From the NCBI RefSeq assembly GCF_900112315.1, contig NZ_FOLL01000002.1:248001-312000 (forward strand): a stretch of 64,000 nucleotides of DNA, in the 5' to 3' direction. The notes below the pieces were generated by a model, which had not been told where the DNA came from, did not search any database, and saw only the letters and a program-made list of their open reading frames with translations. The DNA is from Parapedobacter composti. GTDB lineage: Bacteria; Bacteroidota; Bacteroidia; Sphingobacteriales; Sphingobacteriaceae. Position numbers and translations under genes: made by a program. Every line of letters starts with the position of its first letter. Positions within the stretch are counted from its first letter, which is position 1. Below, one piece after another: positions 52,940 to 64,000 of the stretch.

Positions 52940-55900
52940 CTAATCTTCCTCTTTGGAAGCCATCAATTGGTCATATTCCTCCTGCGAACCGACGATAATA
53001 CGTTCGTAGTCCCGCAAGCCTGTTCCCGAAGGGATAAGGTGGCCTACAATAACGTTTTCCTTTAAACCAAGCAAATCATCACGTTTGCCGGCAATGGCCG
53101 CTTCGTTCAGCACCTTAGTGGTTTCCTGGAAGGATGCCGCAGAGATGAACGATTTGGTTCCCAGGGATGCCCGGGTAATCCCCTGCAACAGCGGACTGGA
53201 CGTGGCCGGAATAGCGTCACGTACTTCAACCAATTTCAAATCTCGGCGCTTCAAGCTGGAATTGACATCCCGCAATTTACGCAGGGAAACAATCTGGCCG
53301 GGCTTCAACTCATTGGAATCCCCCGCATCCACGACCACTTTTTTGTCGTAAATAGCATCGTTTTCTTCCATGAAATCCCATTTGTTAACGGCCTCTTTCT
53401 CCAAGAAACGGGTATCGCCCGGATCGTCAATCTCAACCTTCTGCATCATTTGATGCACAATAGTTTCAAAGTGCTTGTCGTTGATCTTTACCCCTTGCAG
53501 GCGGTAAACCTCCTGAATACCGTTCACCAAGTATTCCTGTACCGCAGACGGGCCTTTGATATTCAGAATGTCAGAGGGAGAAATCGAACCATCCGACAGA
53601 GGCATACCGGCTTTTACGAAGTCGTTATCCTGTACCAGGATATGTTTAGACAGCGGCACCAGGTATTTTTTGATTTGCCCGTCACGCGATTCGATGGAAA
53701 TCTCCCGATTCCCACGCTTCACACCGCCCAAGGTTACCACACCGTCAATCTCGGTTACCACGGCTGGGTTCGACGGATTACGCGCCTCGAACAACTCCGT
53801 AACGCGTGGCAGACCGCCTGTGATGTCCCGTGTTTTACCCGTAGAGCGCGGTATCTTAGCCAAAATCACCCCCTCTTTAATCACCGCGCCGTCGTTCACC
53901 GAAACGTGGGCACCGACGGGAATGTTATACGTACGGATAAGGGCCCCTTTGCTATCCAGAACTTTGATAGCCGGGTTCTTTGTTTTATCGCGAGTATCAA
54001 TGATTACTTTCTCACGGTGTCCGGTTTGCTCGTCAGACTCTTCACGGAAAGTCACACCTTCGATGATGGATTCAAACTCAACCTTACCACCGAACTCAGA
54101 AATGATAACCGCATTATAGGGGTCCCAAGAACAGATACGCTGTCCTTTGGTTACCTTATCACCAGCATTCACATATAGGTATGACCCGTAAGGAATATTG
54201 TTGGTCATCAATACCTTTTTGGATTCGGGGTCGATAATGCGGAATTCACCTGAACGGCCAATAACCACCTGGTCGGGCCCTTCTTCTCCTTCATGCGGCA
54301 CAGAACGGATGTTCTCCAATTCGATAACCCCGTCGAATTTCGCAAGAATCTGAGACTCAGCGGCAATGTTCGACGCCGTACCACCTACGTGGAACGTACG
54401 GAGTGTAAGCTGCGTACCCGGCTCACCGATAGACTGTGCGGCGATAACACCCACAGCCTCGCCTTTCTGCACCCGTTTACCTGTAGCCAAGTTACGACCA
54501 TAGCATAGGGCACATACACCTCGCTTACTTTCGCAGGTCAATACCGAACGGATTTCAAGTCCTTCTACCGAAGAATTCTCTATCCTGGCTGCTATTTCCT
54601 CATCAATATCCTGATCGGCGGCAACGAGCAGTTCGCCGGTTACCGGATCATAGACGTCATGCAGCGAAACACGCCCAAGGATACGATCGTACAGCGGCTC
54701 AATGATGTCCTCATTATCTTTCAGGGCCGTGGTATACACGCCCCTCAAGCCACCGCAGTCATCCTCCACTACAATCATGTCCTGCGCTACGTCGTGCAAA
54801 CGACGGGTCAGATAACCCGCGTCCGCCGTCTTCAAGGCCGTATCCGCAAGACCCTTACGGGCACCGTGCGTAGAGATAAAGTATTCCAATACCGACAATC
54901 CTTCCTTAAAATTGGAGAGGATGGGGTTTTCGATAATTTCCCCACCGGAAGATCCGGATTTTTGCGGCTTGGCCATCAACCCCCGCATGCCGCAAAGCTG
55001 GCGGATCTGCTCCTTGGAACCCCGGGCACCCGAATCGAGCATCATGTACACCGAATTGAAGCCCTGGTTGTCCGTAGAGAGGATTTCCATCACATTCGCG
55101 GTTAACCGGTTGTTTATACGTGTCCAGATGTCAATGATTTGGTTGTAGCGCTCGTTGTTGGTAATGAAACCCATGTTATAGTTGTTCATTACCTCTTCCA
55201 CTTCTTTCGTGGCCTGCTCGATTAAGTCAGCTTTAGCGTCCGGGATATTCAGATCCTGCAAGTTAAACGAAAGACCTCCCTTGAACGCCATCTGGAATCC
55301 TAATTCCTTGATATCATCCAGGAATTTAGCGGCGCGCGCCATACCGGTGATCTTTACTACTTCACCGATGATATCGCGCAGCGACTTCTTAGTAAGCAGT
55401 TCATTGACGTAACCGATTTCTTCGGGAACCACTTGGTTGAACAGTACACGCCCCACCGTGGTTTCGATGATACGGTCTTCTATGCCGCCATCTTTTGCCC
55501 TCACCTTGGTTTTCACCTTGATATAGGCGTGCAGATCAACTTTCTTCTCATTGTGTGCGATGATCACTTCTTCAGGAGAGTAGAACGTCATGCCTTCGCC
55601 CTTCATCACACGCGTATCATCCGTCTTACGGCCTTTAGTCATGTAATAGAGGCCCAATACCATGTCCTGCGAAGGAACGGTAATAGGCGTGCCATTTGCC
55701 GGGTTGAGGATATTATGCGAAGCCAGCATAAGGATTTGGGCTTCCAATATAGCAGCATTGCCTAAGGGCAGGTGCACAGCCATCTGGTCCCCGTCAAAGT
55801 CGGCGTTGAATGCCGTACACACCAATGGGTGCAACTGAATAGCTTTGCCTTCAACCAAAGTAGGCTGGAATGCCTGTATACCCAAACGGTGCAGTGTAGG

Positions 55901-57220
55901 CGCACGGTTAAGCAATACGGGATGCCCTTTCAATACATTTTCCAGGATGTCCCATACCACCGGGTCCTTCCGGTCTACAATTTTTTTGGCAGACTTTACG
56001 GTTTTTACAATTCCCCGTTCGATCATCTTGCGGATAATGAACGGTTTATACAGTTCGGCTGCCATGTCTTTTGGCAACCCGCATTCATGCAATTTCAGAT
56101 TCGGCCCAACCACGATAACCGAACGGGCGGAGTAGTCTACCCGTTTACCCAACAGGTTTTGGCGGAAACGACCTTGTTTACCCTTTAGGATGTCAGACAG
56201 TGATTTCAGCGCCCGGTTACCCTCCGTCTTCACAGCGTTCACCTTCCGCGAATTGTCAAATAACGAGTCTACAGCTTCCTGTAACATCCGCTTTTCGTTA
56301 CGCAAAATCACTTCCGGCGCCTTAATCTCCATCAAGCGCTTCAAACGGTTGTTCCGTATAATTACTCTTCGGTATAAATCGTTCAAGTCAGACGTGGCAA
56401 ACCGTCCGCCCTCCAGCGGCACCAAGGGGCGCAACTCCGGCGGGATAATCGGCACAATCTTTACAATCATCCATTCCGGACGGTTTTCTATGCGATCCCG
56501 GGAACTGCGGAAAGCCTCAACTACTTGCAACCGTTTCAAGGCTTCGTTTTTCCGTTGCTGCGAAGTTTCATTAGCTGCCTGATGGCGCAGGTCATAGGAA
56601 AGCTGATCCAAGTCAAGCCGCTTCAGCAGTTCCTCCAGTGCCTCCGCTCCCATCTTAGCGATAAACTTCTGCGGATCAGTATCATCCAAAAACTGGTTTT
56701 CCTTGGGTAACGTATCCAGAATATCCAAGTATTCTTCTTCGGTAAGGAAATCCATATACTGGATACCATCCTCCTCCTTCACCCCTGCCTGAATAACCAC
56801 ATACCGCTCATAGTAAATAATCATATCGAGTTTCTTGGTGGGCAAGCCCAACAAGTAACCGATTTTATTTGGCAGTGAACGGAAGTACCAGATATGCGCC
56901 ACGGGAACCACTAAGCTGATATGCCCCATGCGCTCCCGGCGTACCTTTTTCTCCGTCACTTCAACACCACAGCGGTCGCACACGATGCCTTTGTAGCGAA
57001 TGCGCTTATATTTACCGCAGTGGCATTCATAATCCTTGACCGGACCGAAAATGCGTTCGCAGAACAGACCATCGCGCTCGGGCTTGTACGTCCGGTAATT
57101 GATGGTTTCCGGTTTCACAACTTCCCCGCTTGAACGCTCCAGAATGGTCTCCGGAGACGCCAGGCTGATGGTAATCGAGGTGAAGTTGCTCTTAATTTTA
57201 TTATCTTTTTTGTAAGACAT
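52940..57220 (-). CDS. rpoC: RNA polymerase beta' subunit
   Basis: The 1426-residue catalytic subunit of RNA polymerase. The N-terminal zinc-binding domain has Cys66, Cys68, Cys81 and Cys84 ([20 protein letters not shown]). The active-site motif [12 protein letters not shown] starts at residue 472, with Asp474, Asp476 and Asp478 holding the catalytic magnesium. A second Cys set is seen in [13 protein letters not shown]. Length fits Bacteroidota RpoC. It follows rpoB by 34 bases and is closed by a strong terminator. Confidence 0.99.
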   Translation of the reverse strand: MSYKKDNKIKSNFTSITISLASPETILERSSGEVVKPETINYRTYKPERDGLFCERIFGPVKDYECHCGKYKRIRYKGIVCDRCGVEVTEKKVRRERMGHISLVVPVAHIWYFRSLPNKIGYLLGLPTKKLDMIIYYERYVVIQAGVKEEDGIQYMDFLTEEEYLDILDTLPKENQFLDDTDPQKFIAKMGAEALEELLKRLDLDQLSYDLRHQAANETSQQRKNEALKRLQVVEAFRSSRDRIENRPEWMIVKIVPIIPPELRPLVPLEGGRFATSDLNDLYRRVIIRNNRLKRLMEIKAPEVILRNEKRMLQEAVDSLFDNSRKVNAVKTEGNRALKSLSDILKGKQGRFRQNLLGKRVDYSARSVIVVGPNLKLHECGLPKDMAAELYKPFIIRKMIERGIVKTVKSAKKIVDRKDPVVWDILENVLKGHPVLLNRAPTLHRLGIQAFQPTLVEGKAIQLHPLVCTAFNADFDGDQMAVHLPLGNAAILEAQILMLASHNILNPANGTPITVPSQDMVLGLYYMTKGRKTDDTRVMKGEGMTFYSPEEVIIAHNEKKVDLHAYIKVKTKVRAKDGGIEDRIIETTVGRVLFNQVVPEEIGYVNELLTKKSLRDIIGEVVKITGMARAAKFLDDIKELGFQMAFKGGLSFNLQDLNIPDAKADLIEQATKEVEEVMNNYNMGFITNNERYNQIIDIWTRINNRLTANVMEILSTDNQGFNSVYMMLDSGARGSKEQIRQLCGMRGLMAKPQKSGSSGGEIIENPILSNFKEGLSVLEYFISTHGARKGLADTALKTADAGYLTRRLHDVAQDMIVVEDDCGGLRGVYTTALKDNEDIIEPLYDRILGRVSLHDVYDPVTGELLVAADQDIDEEIAARIENSSVEGLEIRSVLTCESKRGVCALCYGRNLATGKRVQKGEAVGVIAAQSIGEPGTQLTLRTFHVGGTASNIAAESQILAKFDGVIELENIRSVPHEGEEGPDQVVIGRSGEFRIIDPESKKVLMTNNIPYGSYLYVNAGDKVTKGQRICSWDPYNAVIISEFGGKVEFESIIEGVTFREESDEQTGHREKVIIDTRDKTKNPAIKVLDSKGALIRTYNIPVGAHVSVNDGAVIKEGVILAKIPRSTGKTRDITGGLPRVTELFEARNPSNPAVVTEIDGVVTLGGVKRGNREISIESRDGQIKKYLVPLSKHILVQDNDFVKAGMPLSDGSISPSDILNIKGPSAVQEYLVNGIQEVYRLQGVKINDKHFETIVHQMMQKVEIDDPGDTRFLEKEAVNKWDFMEENDAIYDKKVVVDAGDSNELKPGQIVSLRKLRDVNSSLKRRDLKLVEVRDAIPATSSPLLQGITRASLGTKSFISAASFQETTKVLNEAAIAGKRDDLLGLKENVIVGHLIPSGTGLRDYERIIVGSQEEYDQLMASKEED

Positions 57221-57254
57221 ACTTTCCTTTCTAAAGTTAACGCGCTATGCTTGA

Positions 57255-60200
57255 TTAATCCAACGTGATGTCCAATCCCAAACCACGTAACTCGTGCACA
57301 AGCACGTTGAATGATTCAGGAACGGATGGTGTCGGAAGGTTATTACCTTTGACGATAGCCTCATACGTTTTCGCCCGACCCACTACATCATCCGATTTAA
57401 CGGTAAGGATTTCCTGCAGGATATTTGAAGCACCGAAAGCCTCCAATGCCCAAACCTCCATTTCACCGAAACGCTGTCCACCGAATTGGGCTTTACCACC
57501 AAGCGGTTGTTGCGTAATGAGCGAGTACGGACCGATGGAACGGGCATGCATCTTGTCGTCAACCATGTGGCCTAATTTCAGCATATAAATCACGCCCACG
57601 GTGGTCGGCTGGTCAAAGCGCTCTCCCGTCAATCCGTTGTACAAGTAAGTCCGGCCTGAAGCGGGAAGGCTGGCTTTGGCCACCCATTCTTCCACCTCTT
57701 CGGTAGATGCCCCGTCGAAAATCGGCGTAGCAAACTTTACACCGAGCTTCTGTCCGGCCCAGCCCAGTACCGTTTCGTAAATCTGCCCTAAGTTCATCCG
57801 TGAAGGTACGCCTAGCGGGTTCAGCACGATGTCTACCGGTGTGCCATCTTCCAGGAACGGCATGTCTTCATCACGTACAATCTTCGCAACGATACCCTTG
57901 TTCCCGTGGCGGCCAGCCATTTTATCACCTACTTTAAGCTTCCGCTTTTTGGCAATAAACACCTTCGCCATCTGCACAATACCCGAAGGCAACTCGTCAC
58001 CTACACTGATAGCAAACTTGTCTCGCTTATAGGCACCGAGCTCTTCGTTCAATTTAATGTTATAGAAGTGAAGCGTCTGTTTGATCAGCTCATTTTTATC
58101 TTCATCGGTAGTCCACCCGGTCGGATTCACGTTGTTGTACTCCAGATCCGAGAGGATCTTTTGCGTAAACTTGGCCCCTTTCGGCACCAACAACTCTTTA
58201 TACACATTGTAAACACCTTGGGAAGTCTTGCCGTTTACAATCGCAAACAGCTTCTCAACTAACTTATCTTTCAGCGCCTTTAGCGCCTTAGTATGCTGTG
58301 CATCCAACTGGTCGAGGGCCTTTTTCTCCTCTTCCTTATTCATCTTCTTGGCACGTGAAAATAACTTGGTATCGATAACCACCCCGTTAATGGACGGTGG
58401 GGTCTTCAACGATGCATCTTTCACGTCACCGGCCTTGTCACCAAAGATTGCACGAAGCAGCTTTTCTTCCGGAGAGGGGTCAGATTCGCCCTTAGGCGTA
58501 ATCTTACCAATCAGGATATCACCTTCACGTACTTCGGCTCCGATTCGGATAATGCCGTTTTCATCCAAATCTTTCGTTGCCTCTTCGGAAACGTTGGGAA
58601 TATCAGCAGTAAGTTCTTCCTCGCCTCGCTTGGTATCCCGAACTTCAAGTTCGAACTCCTCAATATGCAGCGAAGTGAAAATATCCTGGCTCACCACACG
58701 CTCTGAAATCACGATGGCGTCCTCAAAGTTGAATCCTTGCCATGGCATGAATGCCACTTTCAAGTTACGTCCCAAAGCCAGTTCTCCGTCCTGAGTCGCA
58801 TAGCCTTCGCAAAGCACCTGTCCCTTCTCTACCCGCTGTCCCGTTTTCACGATAGGTTTCAGGTTAATACAAGTACTCTGATTCGTTTTCTTGAACTTGA
58901 TGAGCTTATAGGTCTTCACATCGTCATCGAATGACACAAGCCTTTCATCTTCGGTACGCTCATAACGGATTTTTATTTCATTGGCATCCACGTACTCTAC
59001 CACACCATCGCCTTCAGCATTAATCAACGTACGCGAGTCGCGTGCCACACGGCCTTCCAGGCCAGTACCCACGATAGGCGCCTCCGGCCGCAAAAGAGGT
59101 ACCGCTTGGCGCTGCATGTTTGAACCCATAAGCGCGCGGTTAGCATCGTCGTGTTCAAGAAACGGAATTAACGACGCCGCAATTGACGTAATCTGGTTAG
59201 GCGCAACGTCCATCAGGTCCAGCTTCTCAGGCTCAATAACAGGGAAGTCACCCTCAAACCTTGCTTTAACCCTTGGTGTGATAAAGTTACCTTTATCATC
59301 GTATTCAGCATTGGCTTGTGCGATAGTTTTACCGTCTTCATCCTCTGCTGACAGGTAAACAACGGGTTCCTCCACAACCACTCTACCGTCTTCCACCCTT
59401 CTATAAGGGGTTTCAATAAATCCTAAGTTATTGATCTTAGCATGTACGCAAAGTGACGAAATCAGACCGATATTCGGGCCTTCCGGTGTTTCGATGGTAC
59501 AAAGGCGTCCATAATGGGTATAGTGTACGTCACGCACCTCAAAACCAGCACGTTCGCGAGACAATCCACCAGGTCCAAGGGCCGATAAACGGCGTTTATG
59601 GGTAATCTCAGCCAGCGGATTGGTCTGATCCATGAACTGCGACAGTTGGTTGGTACCGAAAAACGAATTAATAACGGACGACAACGTCCGTGCATTAATC
59701 AGATCCGTAGGCGTAAACACCTCATTGTCGCGAATATTCATCCGCTCACGTATGGTACGCGCCATGCGCGACAGCCCTACGCCGAACTGCGAATATAACT
59801 GCTCGCCAACGGTACGTACCCGGCGATTGGATAGGTGATCTATATCATCCACCTCAGCCTTTGAATTAATCAGGTTAATCAAGTACTTAACAATGGCGAT
59901 AATATCTTCCCGGGTAAGTACCTTAATATCATCCGGCGTATCAAGTTGAAGCTTGCGGTTGATACGGTAACGGCCCACATCGCCAAGGTCATATCGTTTG
60001 TCGGAAAAGAACAAACGCTCGATGATACCACGAGCCGTCTCTTCATCAGGCGGTTCGGCATTACGCAATTGACGGTAGATATGTTCCACCGCTTCTTTTT
60101 CCGAGTTTGAGGTATCCTTCTGCAAGGTATTGTAAATGATGGAATAGTCGGCATTATTGGCCGTATCCTCCTTGGTCAGAATGATCGATTTCACTCCCGC

Positions 60201-61064
60201 ATCGATAATCAAATCAATGTGGTCGTCTTCCAAGATGGTTTCACGTTCGAGCACCACTTCGTTTCGGTCAATGGATACAACTTCACCTGTATCCTCATCC
60301 ACAAAGTCCTCAATCCATTTCTTTAGCACCCTTGCGGCCAGCTTACGGCCTACATATTTCTTTAGCCCGGATTTGCTCACTTTCACCTCGTCAGCCAAAT
60401 CAAACAATTCCAAAATATCCTTATCGGAATCATAGCCTATGGCCCTCAGCAACGTGGTTACCGGGAATTTCTTTTTACGATCTATATATGCGTACATGAC
60501 GTTGTTCACGTCTGTCGCGAATTCAATCCATGAACCCTTAAACGGGATAACCCTGGCCGAGTAAAGTTTCGTTCCGTTAGTATGCCGGCTCTGGCCGAAA
60601 AAAACGCCCGGCGAACGGTGCAACTGCGATACGATCACCCGCTCTGCGCCGTTGATGACAAAGGTTCCCTTAGGGGTCATGTAGGGAATGGTTCCCAGGT
60701 AAACGTCCTGTACGATGGTTTCGAAATCCTCATGTTCCTCATCGTTGCATGAAAGGCGAAGCTTTGCCTTGAGCGGGACGCTATAGGTCAATCCCCGTTC
60801 GATACACTCCTGGATACCATAACGGGGGGGATCGACGAAATAATCCAAAAACTCAAGCACAAAGATGTTCCTTGAATCAGAAATGGGGAAGTTTTCGGAA
60901 AATACCTTGAACAGCCCTTCTTGGTGGCGGTTGTCGGAAGTTGTTTCAAGCTGAAAAAACTCCCTGAAAGATTCCAATTGCACATCCAGAAAATCAGGGT
61001 AATCAATTACCTTCTTACTGTTTGCGAAATTAATTCTTTCGTTTTGAATACTTTTGTTTGCCAA
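57255..61064 (-). CDS. rpoB: RNA polymerase beta subunit
   Basis: The 1269-residue beta subunit. The rifampicin region [14 protein letters not shown], then [15 protein letters not shown], near residues 465-505 keeps the Asp, His and Ser associated with sensitivity, so no resistance substitution is apparent. The C-terminal [19 protein letters not shown] block is intact. The start is a TTG at 61062-61064 giving (M)[12 protein letters not shown]; the only upstream in-frame codons lead to a stop at 61077-61079, and no ATG occurs before conserved sequence. A perfect palindrome and a hairpin lie in the 171-base gap to rplL. Confidence 0.98.
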   Translation of the reverse strand: MANKSIQNERINFANSKKVIDYPDFLDVQLESFREFFQLETTSDNRHQEGLFKVFSENFPISDSRNIFVLEFLDYFVDPPRYGIQECIERGLTYSVPLKAKLRLSCNDEEHEDFETIVQDVYLGTIPYMTPKGTFVINGAERVIVSQLHRSPGVFFGQSRHTNGTKLYSARVIPFKGSWIEFATDVNNVMYAYIDRKKKFPVTTLLRAIGYDSDKDILELFDLADEVKVSKSGLKKYVGRKLAARVLKKWIEDFVDEDTGEVVSIDRNEVVLERETILEDDHIDLIIDAGVKSIILTKEDTANNADYSIIYNTLQKDTSNSEKEAVEHIYRQLRNAEPPDEETARGIIERLFFSDKRYDLGDVGRYRINRKLQLDTPDDIKVLTREDIIAIVKYLINLINSKAEVDDIDHLSNRRVRTVGEQLYSQFGVGLSRMARTIRERMNIRDNEVFTPTDLINARTLSSVINSFFGTNQLSQFMDQTNPLAEITHKRRLSALGPGGLSRERAGFEVRDVHYTHYGRLCTIETPEGPNIGLISSLCVHAKINNLGFIETPYRRVEDGRVVVEEPVVYLSAEDEDGKTIAQANAEYDDKGNFITPRVKARFEGDFPVIEPEKLDLMDVAPNQITSIAASLIPFLEHDDANRALMGSNMQRQAVPLLRPEAPIVGTGLEGRVARDSRTLINAEGDGVVEYVDANEIKIRYERTEDERLVSFDDDVKTYKLIKFKKTNQSTCINLKPIVKTGQRVEKGQVLCEGYATQDGELALGRNLKVAFMPWQGFNFEDAIVISERVVSQDIFTSLHIEEFELEVRDTKRGEEELTADIPNVSEEATKDLDENGIIRIGAEVREGDILIGKITPKGESDPSPEEKLLRAIFGDKAGDVKDASLKTPPSINGVVIDTKLFSRAKKMNKEEEKKALDQLDAQHTKALKALKDKLVEKLFAIVNGKTSQGVYNVYKELLVPKGAKFTQKILSDLEYNNVNPTGWTTDEDKNELIKQTLHFYNIKLNEELGAYKRDKFAISVGDELPSGIVQMAKVFIAKKRKLKVGDKMAGRHGNKGIVAKIVRDEDMPFLEDGTPVDIVLNPLGVPSRMNLGQIYETVLGWAGQKLGVKFATPIFDGASTEEVEEWVAKASLPASGRTYLYNGLTGERFDQPTTVGVIYMLKLGHMVDDKMHARSIGPYSLITQQPLGGKAQFGGQRFGEMEVWALEAFGASNILQEILTVKSDDVVGRAKTYEAIVKGNNLPTPSVPESFNVLVHELRGLGLDITLD

Positions 61065-61078
61065 GGGAATAAGAATTT

Positions 61079-61094
61079 AGTTTAATATTAAACT
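61079..61094. repeat. Perfect 16-bp palindrome AGTTTAATATTAAACT upstream of rpoB
   Basis: A fully symmetric 16-base sequence 14 bases before the rpoB TTG start. AT-rich with no loop, it could be a protein site or weak RNA structure around the ribosome-binding region. Confidence 0.45.
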
Positions 61095-61177
61095 GTGCAT
61101 TTTGTGTTGTTTGCCCGCTGCATTGCGAAATCATGTACAACACGAACATGAAAGGAGGTAAAGTCACAAACAGGAAT

Positions 61178-61205
61178 AGACTCTGACGAATTTACGTCAG
61201 AGTCT
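61178..61205 (-). terminator. 11-bp hairpin in the rplL-rpoB gap, candidate attenuator or processing site
   Basis: AGACTCTGACG at 61178-61188 and CGTCAGAGTCT at 61195-61205 pair perfectly around a 6-base loop. On the minus strand it starts 30 bases after the rplL stop and is not followed by a T-run, so partial termination or RNase cleavage is more likely than full termination. E. coli has an attenuator and an RNase III site in the same gap (established for that species). Confidence 0.6.
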
Positions 61206-61235
61206 AACCCATTTAGGCATGTTGTATGATCAGCG

Positions 61236-61616
61236 TTACTTGATCTCAACAACAGCTCCTGCTTCTTCAAGTTGCTTTTTCAAAGCTTCAGCTTCGTCTT
61301 TAGCAACACCTGTTTTCAATTCTTTAGGTGCTCCATCAACCAGGTCCTTAGCTTCTTTCAGGCCAAGGCCTGTCAAATCCTTAACAAGTTTCACAACGGC
61401 CAATTTCTGACCGCCGGCTTCTTTCAGGATTACATCGAAAGAGGTCTTTTCTTCAGCAGCAGCAGGGGCATCGCCACCCGCAGCAGGACCAGCAACAGCA
61501 ACCGCTGCGGCAGCAGGTTCGATGCCATACTCATCCTTCAAGATTTGAGCTAACTCGTTAACTTCTTTTACTGTTAAGTTTACCAACTGCTCAGCAAACG
61601 CTTTTAAATCTGCCAT
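61236..61616 (-). CDS. rplL: Ribosomal protein L7/L12
   Basis: The 126-residue acidic stalk protein of the 50S subunit that recruits translation factors. It has the N-terminal dimerisation helix ([21 protein letters not shown] in two parts), an Ala/Gly-rich hinge with [14 protein letters not shown], and the C-terminal globular domain with [19 protein letters not shown]. It follows rplJ by 75 bases; that gap is AT-rich and may hold the signal that boosts L12 synthesis to four or more copies per ribosome. Confidence 0.98.
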   Translation of the reverse strand: MADLKAFAEQLVNLTVKEVNELAQILKDEYGIEPAAAAVAVAGPAAGGDAPAAAEEKTSFDVILKEAGGQKLAVVKLVKDLTGLGLKEAKDLVDGAPKELKTGVAKDEAEALKKQLEEAGAVVEIK

Positions 61617-61691
61617 TTTATTTTTAATTTTTGAATTTACTGTTTAATAATTTTAATAACAATCCTTCGGGCATTTTGATTGGGAGACGCC

Positions 61692-62213
61692 CTACTCTCC
61701 TCGTTCCTGTAAAGTTTTAACCAACCCGGCCAATGTGTTGCCACCAGACTGGAGGGCAGATACCACATTCTTGGCAGGGGATTGCAGCAATCCGATGATA
61801 TCGCCGATAAGCTCGTTCTTCGATTTAAGCTTGGTCAGCGCGTCGATCTGGTTATCGCCGATAAATACTGCAGCGTCGATATAAGCGCCCTTCAGTACCG
61901 GTTTGTCACCGTCTTTCCGGAGCTCTTTAATCAACTTAGCCGGAGCATTACCTGTTTCGGAAAACAGCATCGTTGACGAACCTTTGAGTATACCGACCAA
62001 TTCCTCCGAATCCACGCCGGCTTCAACAAGCGCTTTCTTTATCAACGTATTTTTAACCACTTGCATGGCAATACCCCTATCGTAACACTTTCTGCGAATA
62101 CCATTTACGGTGGCCACGGTCAAATCAGCAGTATCGGTAATGTAAAAATTGCCGTAAGATTTAATCTGCTCAGCTAAAGCTTTAACAATTTCTTGCTTTT
62201 CTTCTCTTTTCAT
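61692..62213 (-). CDS. rplJ: Ribosomal protein L10
   Basis: The 173-residue L10 stalk base protein, binding 23S rRNA and the L12 dimers. It starts MKREEKQEIVKALAEQIK, has the VVKNTLIKKALVEAG segment of the RNA-binding domain, and ends in a helical L12-binding tail (NVVSALQSGGNTLAGLVKTLQ split). It lies only 2 bases after rplA, so there is no room for the separate L10 leader RNA found before rplJ in E. coli; any autoregulation must act elsewhere. Confidence 0.97.
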   Translation of the reverse strand: MKREEKQEIVKALAEQIKSYGNFYITDTADLTVATVNGIRRKCYDRGIAMQVVKNTLIKKALVEAGVDSEELVGILKGSSTMLFSETGNAPAKLIKELRKDGDKPVLKGAYIDAAVFIGDNQIDALTKLKSKNELIGDIIGLLQSPAKNVVSALQSGGNTLAGLVKTLQERGE

Positions 62214-62215
62214 GA

Positions 62216-62914
62216 TTAAATTCCTGCTACTGATTTAGTTTCAATTTGGATACCGGGACTCATGGTTGAAGAGAGGTATATACTTTTGAAATACGTCCCT
62301 TTTGCCGCTGAAGGTTTCAATTTGGAAATTGTCTGCAACACTTCCAAGGCATTCTCGTAAATCTTTTCCGGAGGGAAAGACACCTTGCCGATGGAAGTAT
62401 GAATAATTCCCGTTTTATCTACCTTGAAGTCAATCTTACCAGCCTTAACGTCGGCCACGGCTTTACCGATATCGCTGGTCACCGTGCCGGTCTTCGGGTT
62501 TGGCATCAGGTTGCGCGGACCGAGAATACGGCCAAGCTTCCCAACCTTTGCCATCACACTGGGCATGGTAATGATGATATCAACATCGGTCCATCCTCCC
62601 TCGATCTTACTGATATAGTCGTCCAATCCCACATAGTCAGCTCCCGCAGCCTTGGCCTCTTCCTCCTTGTCAGGTGTACAAAGCACCAACACGCGGACGG
62701 TTTTACCCGTACCATGTGGCAATGTGGCAATACCACGTACCATTTGATTGGCTTTACGGGGATCTACGCCAAGGCGCACATCAATATCCACCGAAGCATC
62801 AAACCTGGTAGTGGTTATATCCTTTACCAAGGCAGCAGCCTCCTGTAAGGAATACGCTTTACCAACTTCAATCTTGGATAGTGCCGCTTTTTGATTTTTT
62901 GTTAATCTTGCCAC
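62216..62914 (-). CDS. rplA: Ribosomal protein L1
   Basis: The 232-residue L1 protein of the tRNA exit stalk. It has RNA-contact blocks such as [20 protein letters not shown] (in part), the [16 protein letters not shown] loop that is nearly universal in L1, and [16 protein letters not shown] near the end. The start is a GTG at 62912-62914 giving (M)ARLTKNQKA. It follows rplK by 22 bases. L1 represses its own operon in many bacteria by binding the rplK leader; the leader here is about 110 bases. Confidence 0.97.
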   Translation of the reverse strand: MARLTKNQKAALSKIEVGKAYSLQEAAALVKDITTTRFDASVDIDVRLGVDPRKANQMVRGIATLPHGTGKTVRVLVLCTPDKEEEAKAAGADYVGLDDYISKIEGGWTDVDIIITMPSVMAKVGKLGRILGPRNLMPNPKTGTVTSDIGKAVADVKAGKIDFKVDKTGIIHTSIGKVSFPPEKIYENALEVLQTISKLKPSAAKGTYFKSIYLSSTMSPGIQIETKSVAGI

Positions 62915-62936
62915 TTTCTTAAATTGATTTCGTTAA

Positions 62937-63380
62937 CTAATTGTTCCAGGGCGCATTACCGTTCACTGTAATACCCATACTACGCGCCGTGCCGGCTACC
63001 ATCCGCATGGCTGACTCCAGTGTAAAGGCGTTCAAATCCGGCATTTTATCTTTTGCTATGGCTTCCACTTGTTCCCAAGTAACTGAACCCACCTTTTTGC
63101 GGTTAGGTTCACCAGAGCCCCCTTTCACACCGGAAGCCTCAATCAGTTGCACGGCAACCGGAGGGGTCTTAATGATAAAATCGAAAGACTTGTCGCTATA
63201 CACCGTAATGACAACAGGCAATACTTTGCCGGGCTTGTCTTGGGTACGTGCATTGAACTGCTTGCAGAACTCCATGATATTCACCCCTTTTGCACCCAAT
63301 GCGGGTCCTACTGGAGGTGACGGGTTTGCAGCGCCGCCCTTCACTTGTAATTTTACTAACGCACTGACTTCTTTTGCCAT
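62937..63380 (-). CDS. rplK: Ribosomal protein L11
   Basis: The 147-residue L11 of the GTPase-associated centre. It has the flexible N-terminal [15 protein letters not shown] loop, the target region of thiostrepton-like drugs in other species, and the C-terminal RNA-binding domain with [29 protein letters not shown] in parts. It is the first gene of a promoter-bounded unit, separated from nusG by a terminator and an own promoter. Confidence 0.98.
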   Translation of the reverse strand: MAKEVSALVKLQVKGGAANPSPPVGPALGAKGVNIMEFCKQFNARTQDKPGKVLPVVITVYSDKSFDFIIKTPPVAVQLIEASGVKGGSGEPNRKKVGSVTWEQVEAIAKDKMPDLNAFTLESAMRMVAGTARSMGITVNGNAPWNN

Positions 63381-63495
63381 TTCTACGATGTTGATTAATT
63401 AATAAATGTTTGTTAGTAAGGTGGAAGCATTTAACGTAACATTTAGATTTTGAAGCGCTTACTGCTAAACTGTAGAAGCACCCCAAAATGGAGTG

Positions 63496-63524
63496 CAAAG
63501 GTACAAAAATATTTTAAATATCAA
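63496..63524 (-). promoter_or_regulatory. Promoter of the rplKAJL-rpoBC unit (TTG-N18-TACCTTTG)
   Basis: The minus strand carries TTG at 63522-63524, an 18-base AT-rich spacer and TACCTTTG at 63496-63503, the most complete promoter in the window. Transcription should start near 63490, leaving a leader of about 110 bases before rplK. Confidence 0.75.
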
Positions 63525-63531
63525 GCATAAT

Positions 63532-63563
63532 GAAAAAATAATACCCCTAAATCAGGGTATTAT
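63532..63563 (-). terminator. Rho-independent terminator after nusG
   Basis: On the minus strand ATAATACCC and GGGTATTAT form a perfect 9-bp stem (63538-63563) with an 8-base loop, followed by a run of six T. It lies a few bases after the nusG stop. Confidence 0.8.
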
Positions 63564-63567
63564 CCTC

Positions 63568-64000
63568 TTACTCTTTCTCTACTTGTATATAATTCAGTTC
63601 TAATGGGGTCTTCCGGCCAAAAACCTTCACCATTACTTTCAGCTTCTTTTTCTCCTCATTCACCTCTTCAATCTCTCCGGTAAAACCGTTGAACGGACCA
63701 TCATTAACCTTGACCAGCTCACCAACATAGAACGGCACATTCATCAGTTCGCCCTGTTCGGACATTTCGTCTACCTTTCCCAGGATCCGGTTGATTTCAG
63801 CCGGACGCAGTGGAATGGGAGTCCCGTCCTTATCGCCCAAAAAACCTACTACACTGTTTATGTTTTTGATAACATGTTCAAGTTCACCATCCAACGCAGC
63901 TTCTAACAGCACATAGCCCGGGTAAAAGTTACGTTCCTTGGCCACTTTTTTGCCGTCGCGCATCTGATAGTACTTTTCCATCGGGATCAGCACCTGAGGC
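63568..64000 (-). CDS. nusG: Transcription antitermination factor NusG, C-terminal part (runs off the right edge)
   Basis: The frame is open to base 64000, so the GTG at 63993 is not the true start and the N-terminus lies outside the window. The visible 143 residues cover most of the NGN domain, with ERNFYPGYVLLEA and GFLGDKDGTPIPL, and the KOW domain, with GELVKVNDGPFNGFTGEIEEVNEE in parts. NusG binds the beta' clamp and Rho or ribosomal S10. The usual neighbours secE and tuf would lie further right. Confidence 0.96.
   Translation of the reverse strand, partial: PQVLIPMEKYYQMRDGKKVAKERNFYPGYVLLEAALDGELEHVIKNINSVVGFLGDKDGTPIPLRPAEINRILGKVDEMSEQGELMNVPFYVGELVKVNDGPFNGFTGEIEEVNEEKKKLKVMVKVFGRKTPLELNYIQVEKE

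Noticed and set aside
53450..54178. A 242-codon plus-strand frame opposite rpoC
   Set aside because: It lies entirely within the conserved rpoC coding sequence, is rich in Arg, His and Phe and has no recognisable motif; a shadow frame.
1..64000. CRISPR arrays, tRNA or rRNA genes, insertion sequences, attachment sites
   Set aside because: I read the gaps on both strands and saw no regularly spaced repeats, cloverleaf-like sequence, transposase or integrase frame.

Overview
The window is a chromosomal segment from a Bacteroidota bacterium, most likely of the Sphingobacteriaceae (a Parapedobacter/Olivibacter/Sphingobacterium-like organism; the genus is a guess). Support comes from SusC/SusD/SusE proteins, the FecI-like sigma / FecR pair, a type IX secretion sorting domain, the long bipartite IspG, Bacteroidota-type RpoB/RpoC, and at least a dozen TAnnTTTG promoter elements with few Shine-Dalgarno sites. 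I found no tRNA, rRNA, CRISPR array, insertion sequence or prophage.

Layout. 1-7000: the start of a sensor histidine kinase, gltX, an SNF2 helicase and a Pif1-like helicase. 7100-10220: an iron-uptake operon (feoA, feoB, a 53-residue Cys-rich FeoB partner), then a mannose-isomerase-type cupin. 10227-23325 (minus strand): a polysaccharide utilisation locus. It has an ECF sigma factor, a FecR anti-sigma, a SusC receptor with STN signalling domain, SusD, SusE, two GH76 endo-alpha-1,6-mannanases, and a Tat lipoprotein plus GMC dehydrogenase pair. It reads as a self-signalling alpha-mannan uptake and oxidation system. 23695-29736: a 2013-residue thioester alpha-2-macroglobulin carrying a SusC-like sequence. 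29805-40400: parE, purU, cupin, RNA methyltransferase, MlaE/MlaF transporter core, SDR, a PspC/LiaF-like/RDD membrane cluster, and ispG. 40445-52785: T9SS-domain protein, amino-acid permease, ACP phosphodiesterase, tyrS, DUF4397 lipoprotein, ftsK-lolA, lytic transglycosylase, pseudouridine synthase, MazG-like hydrolase, radical SAM protein. 52940-64000 (minus strand): nusG (partial), rplK, rplA, rplJ, rplL, rpoB, rpoC.

Most of the window is housekeeping. The items most worth follow-up are: the SusC-like segment inside the macroglobulin; the mannan locus extended by an oxidoreductase pair; a GTTAAA-N4-GTTAAA repeat at the same distance upstream of two cell-envelope genes; a palindrome overlapping the feoA promoter; -7 elements so close to three start codons that leaderless mRNAs are expected; and hairpins and a promoter that subdivide the nusG-rpoC region. 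I found no convincing wholly new multi-gene system.
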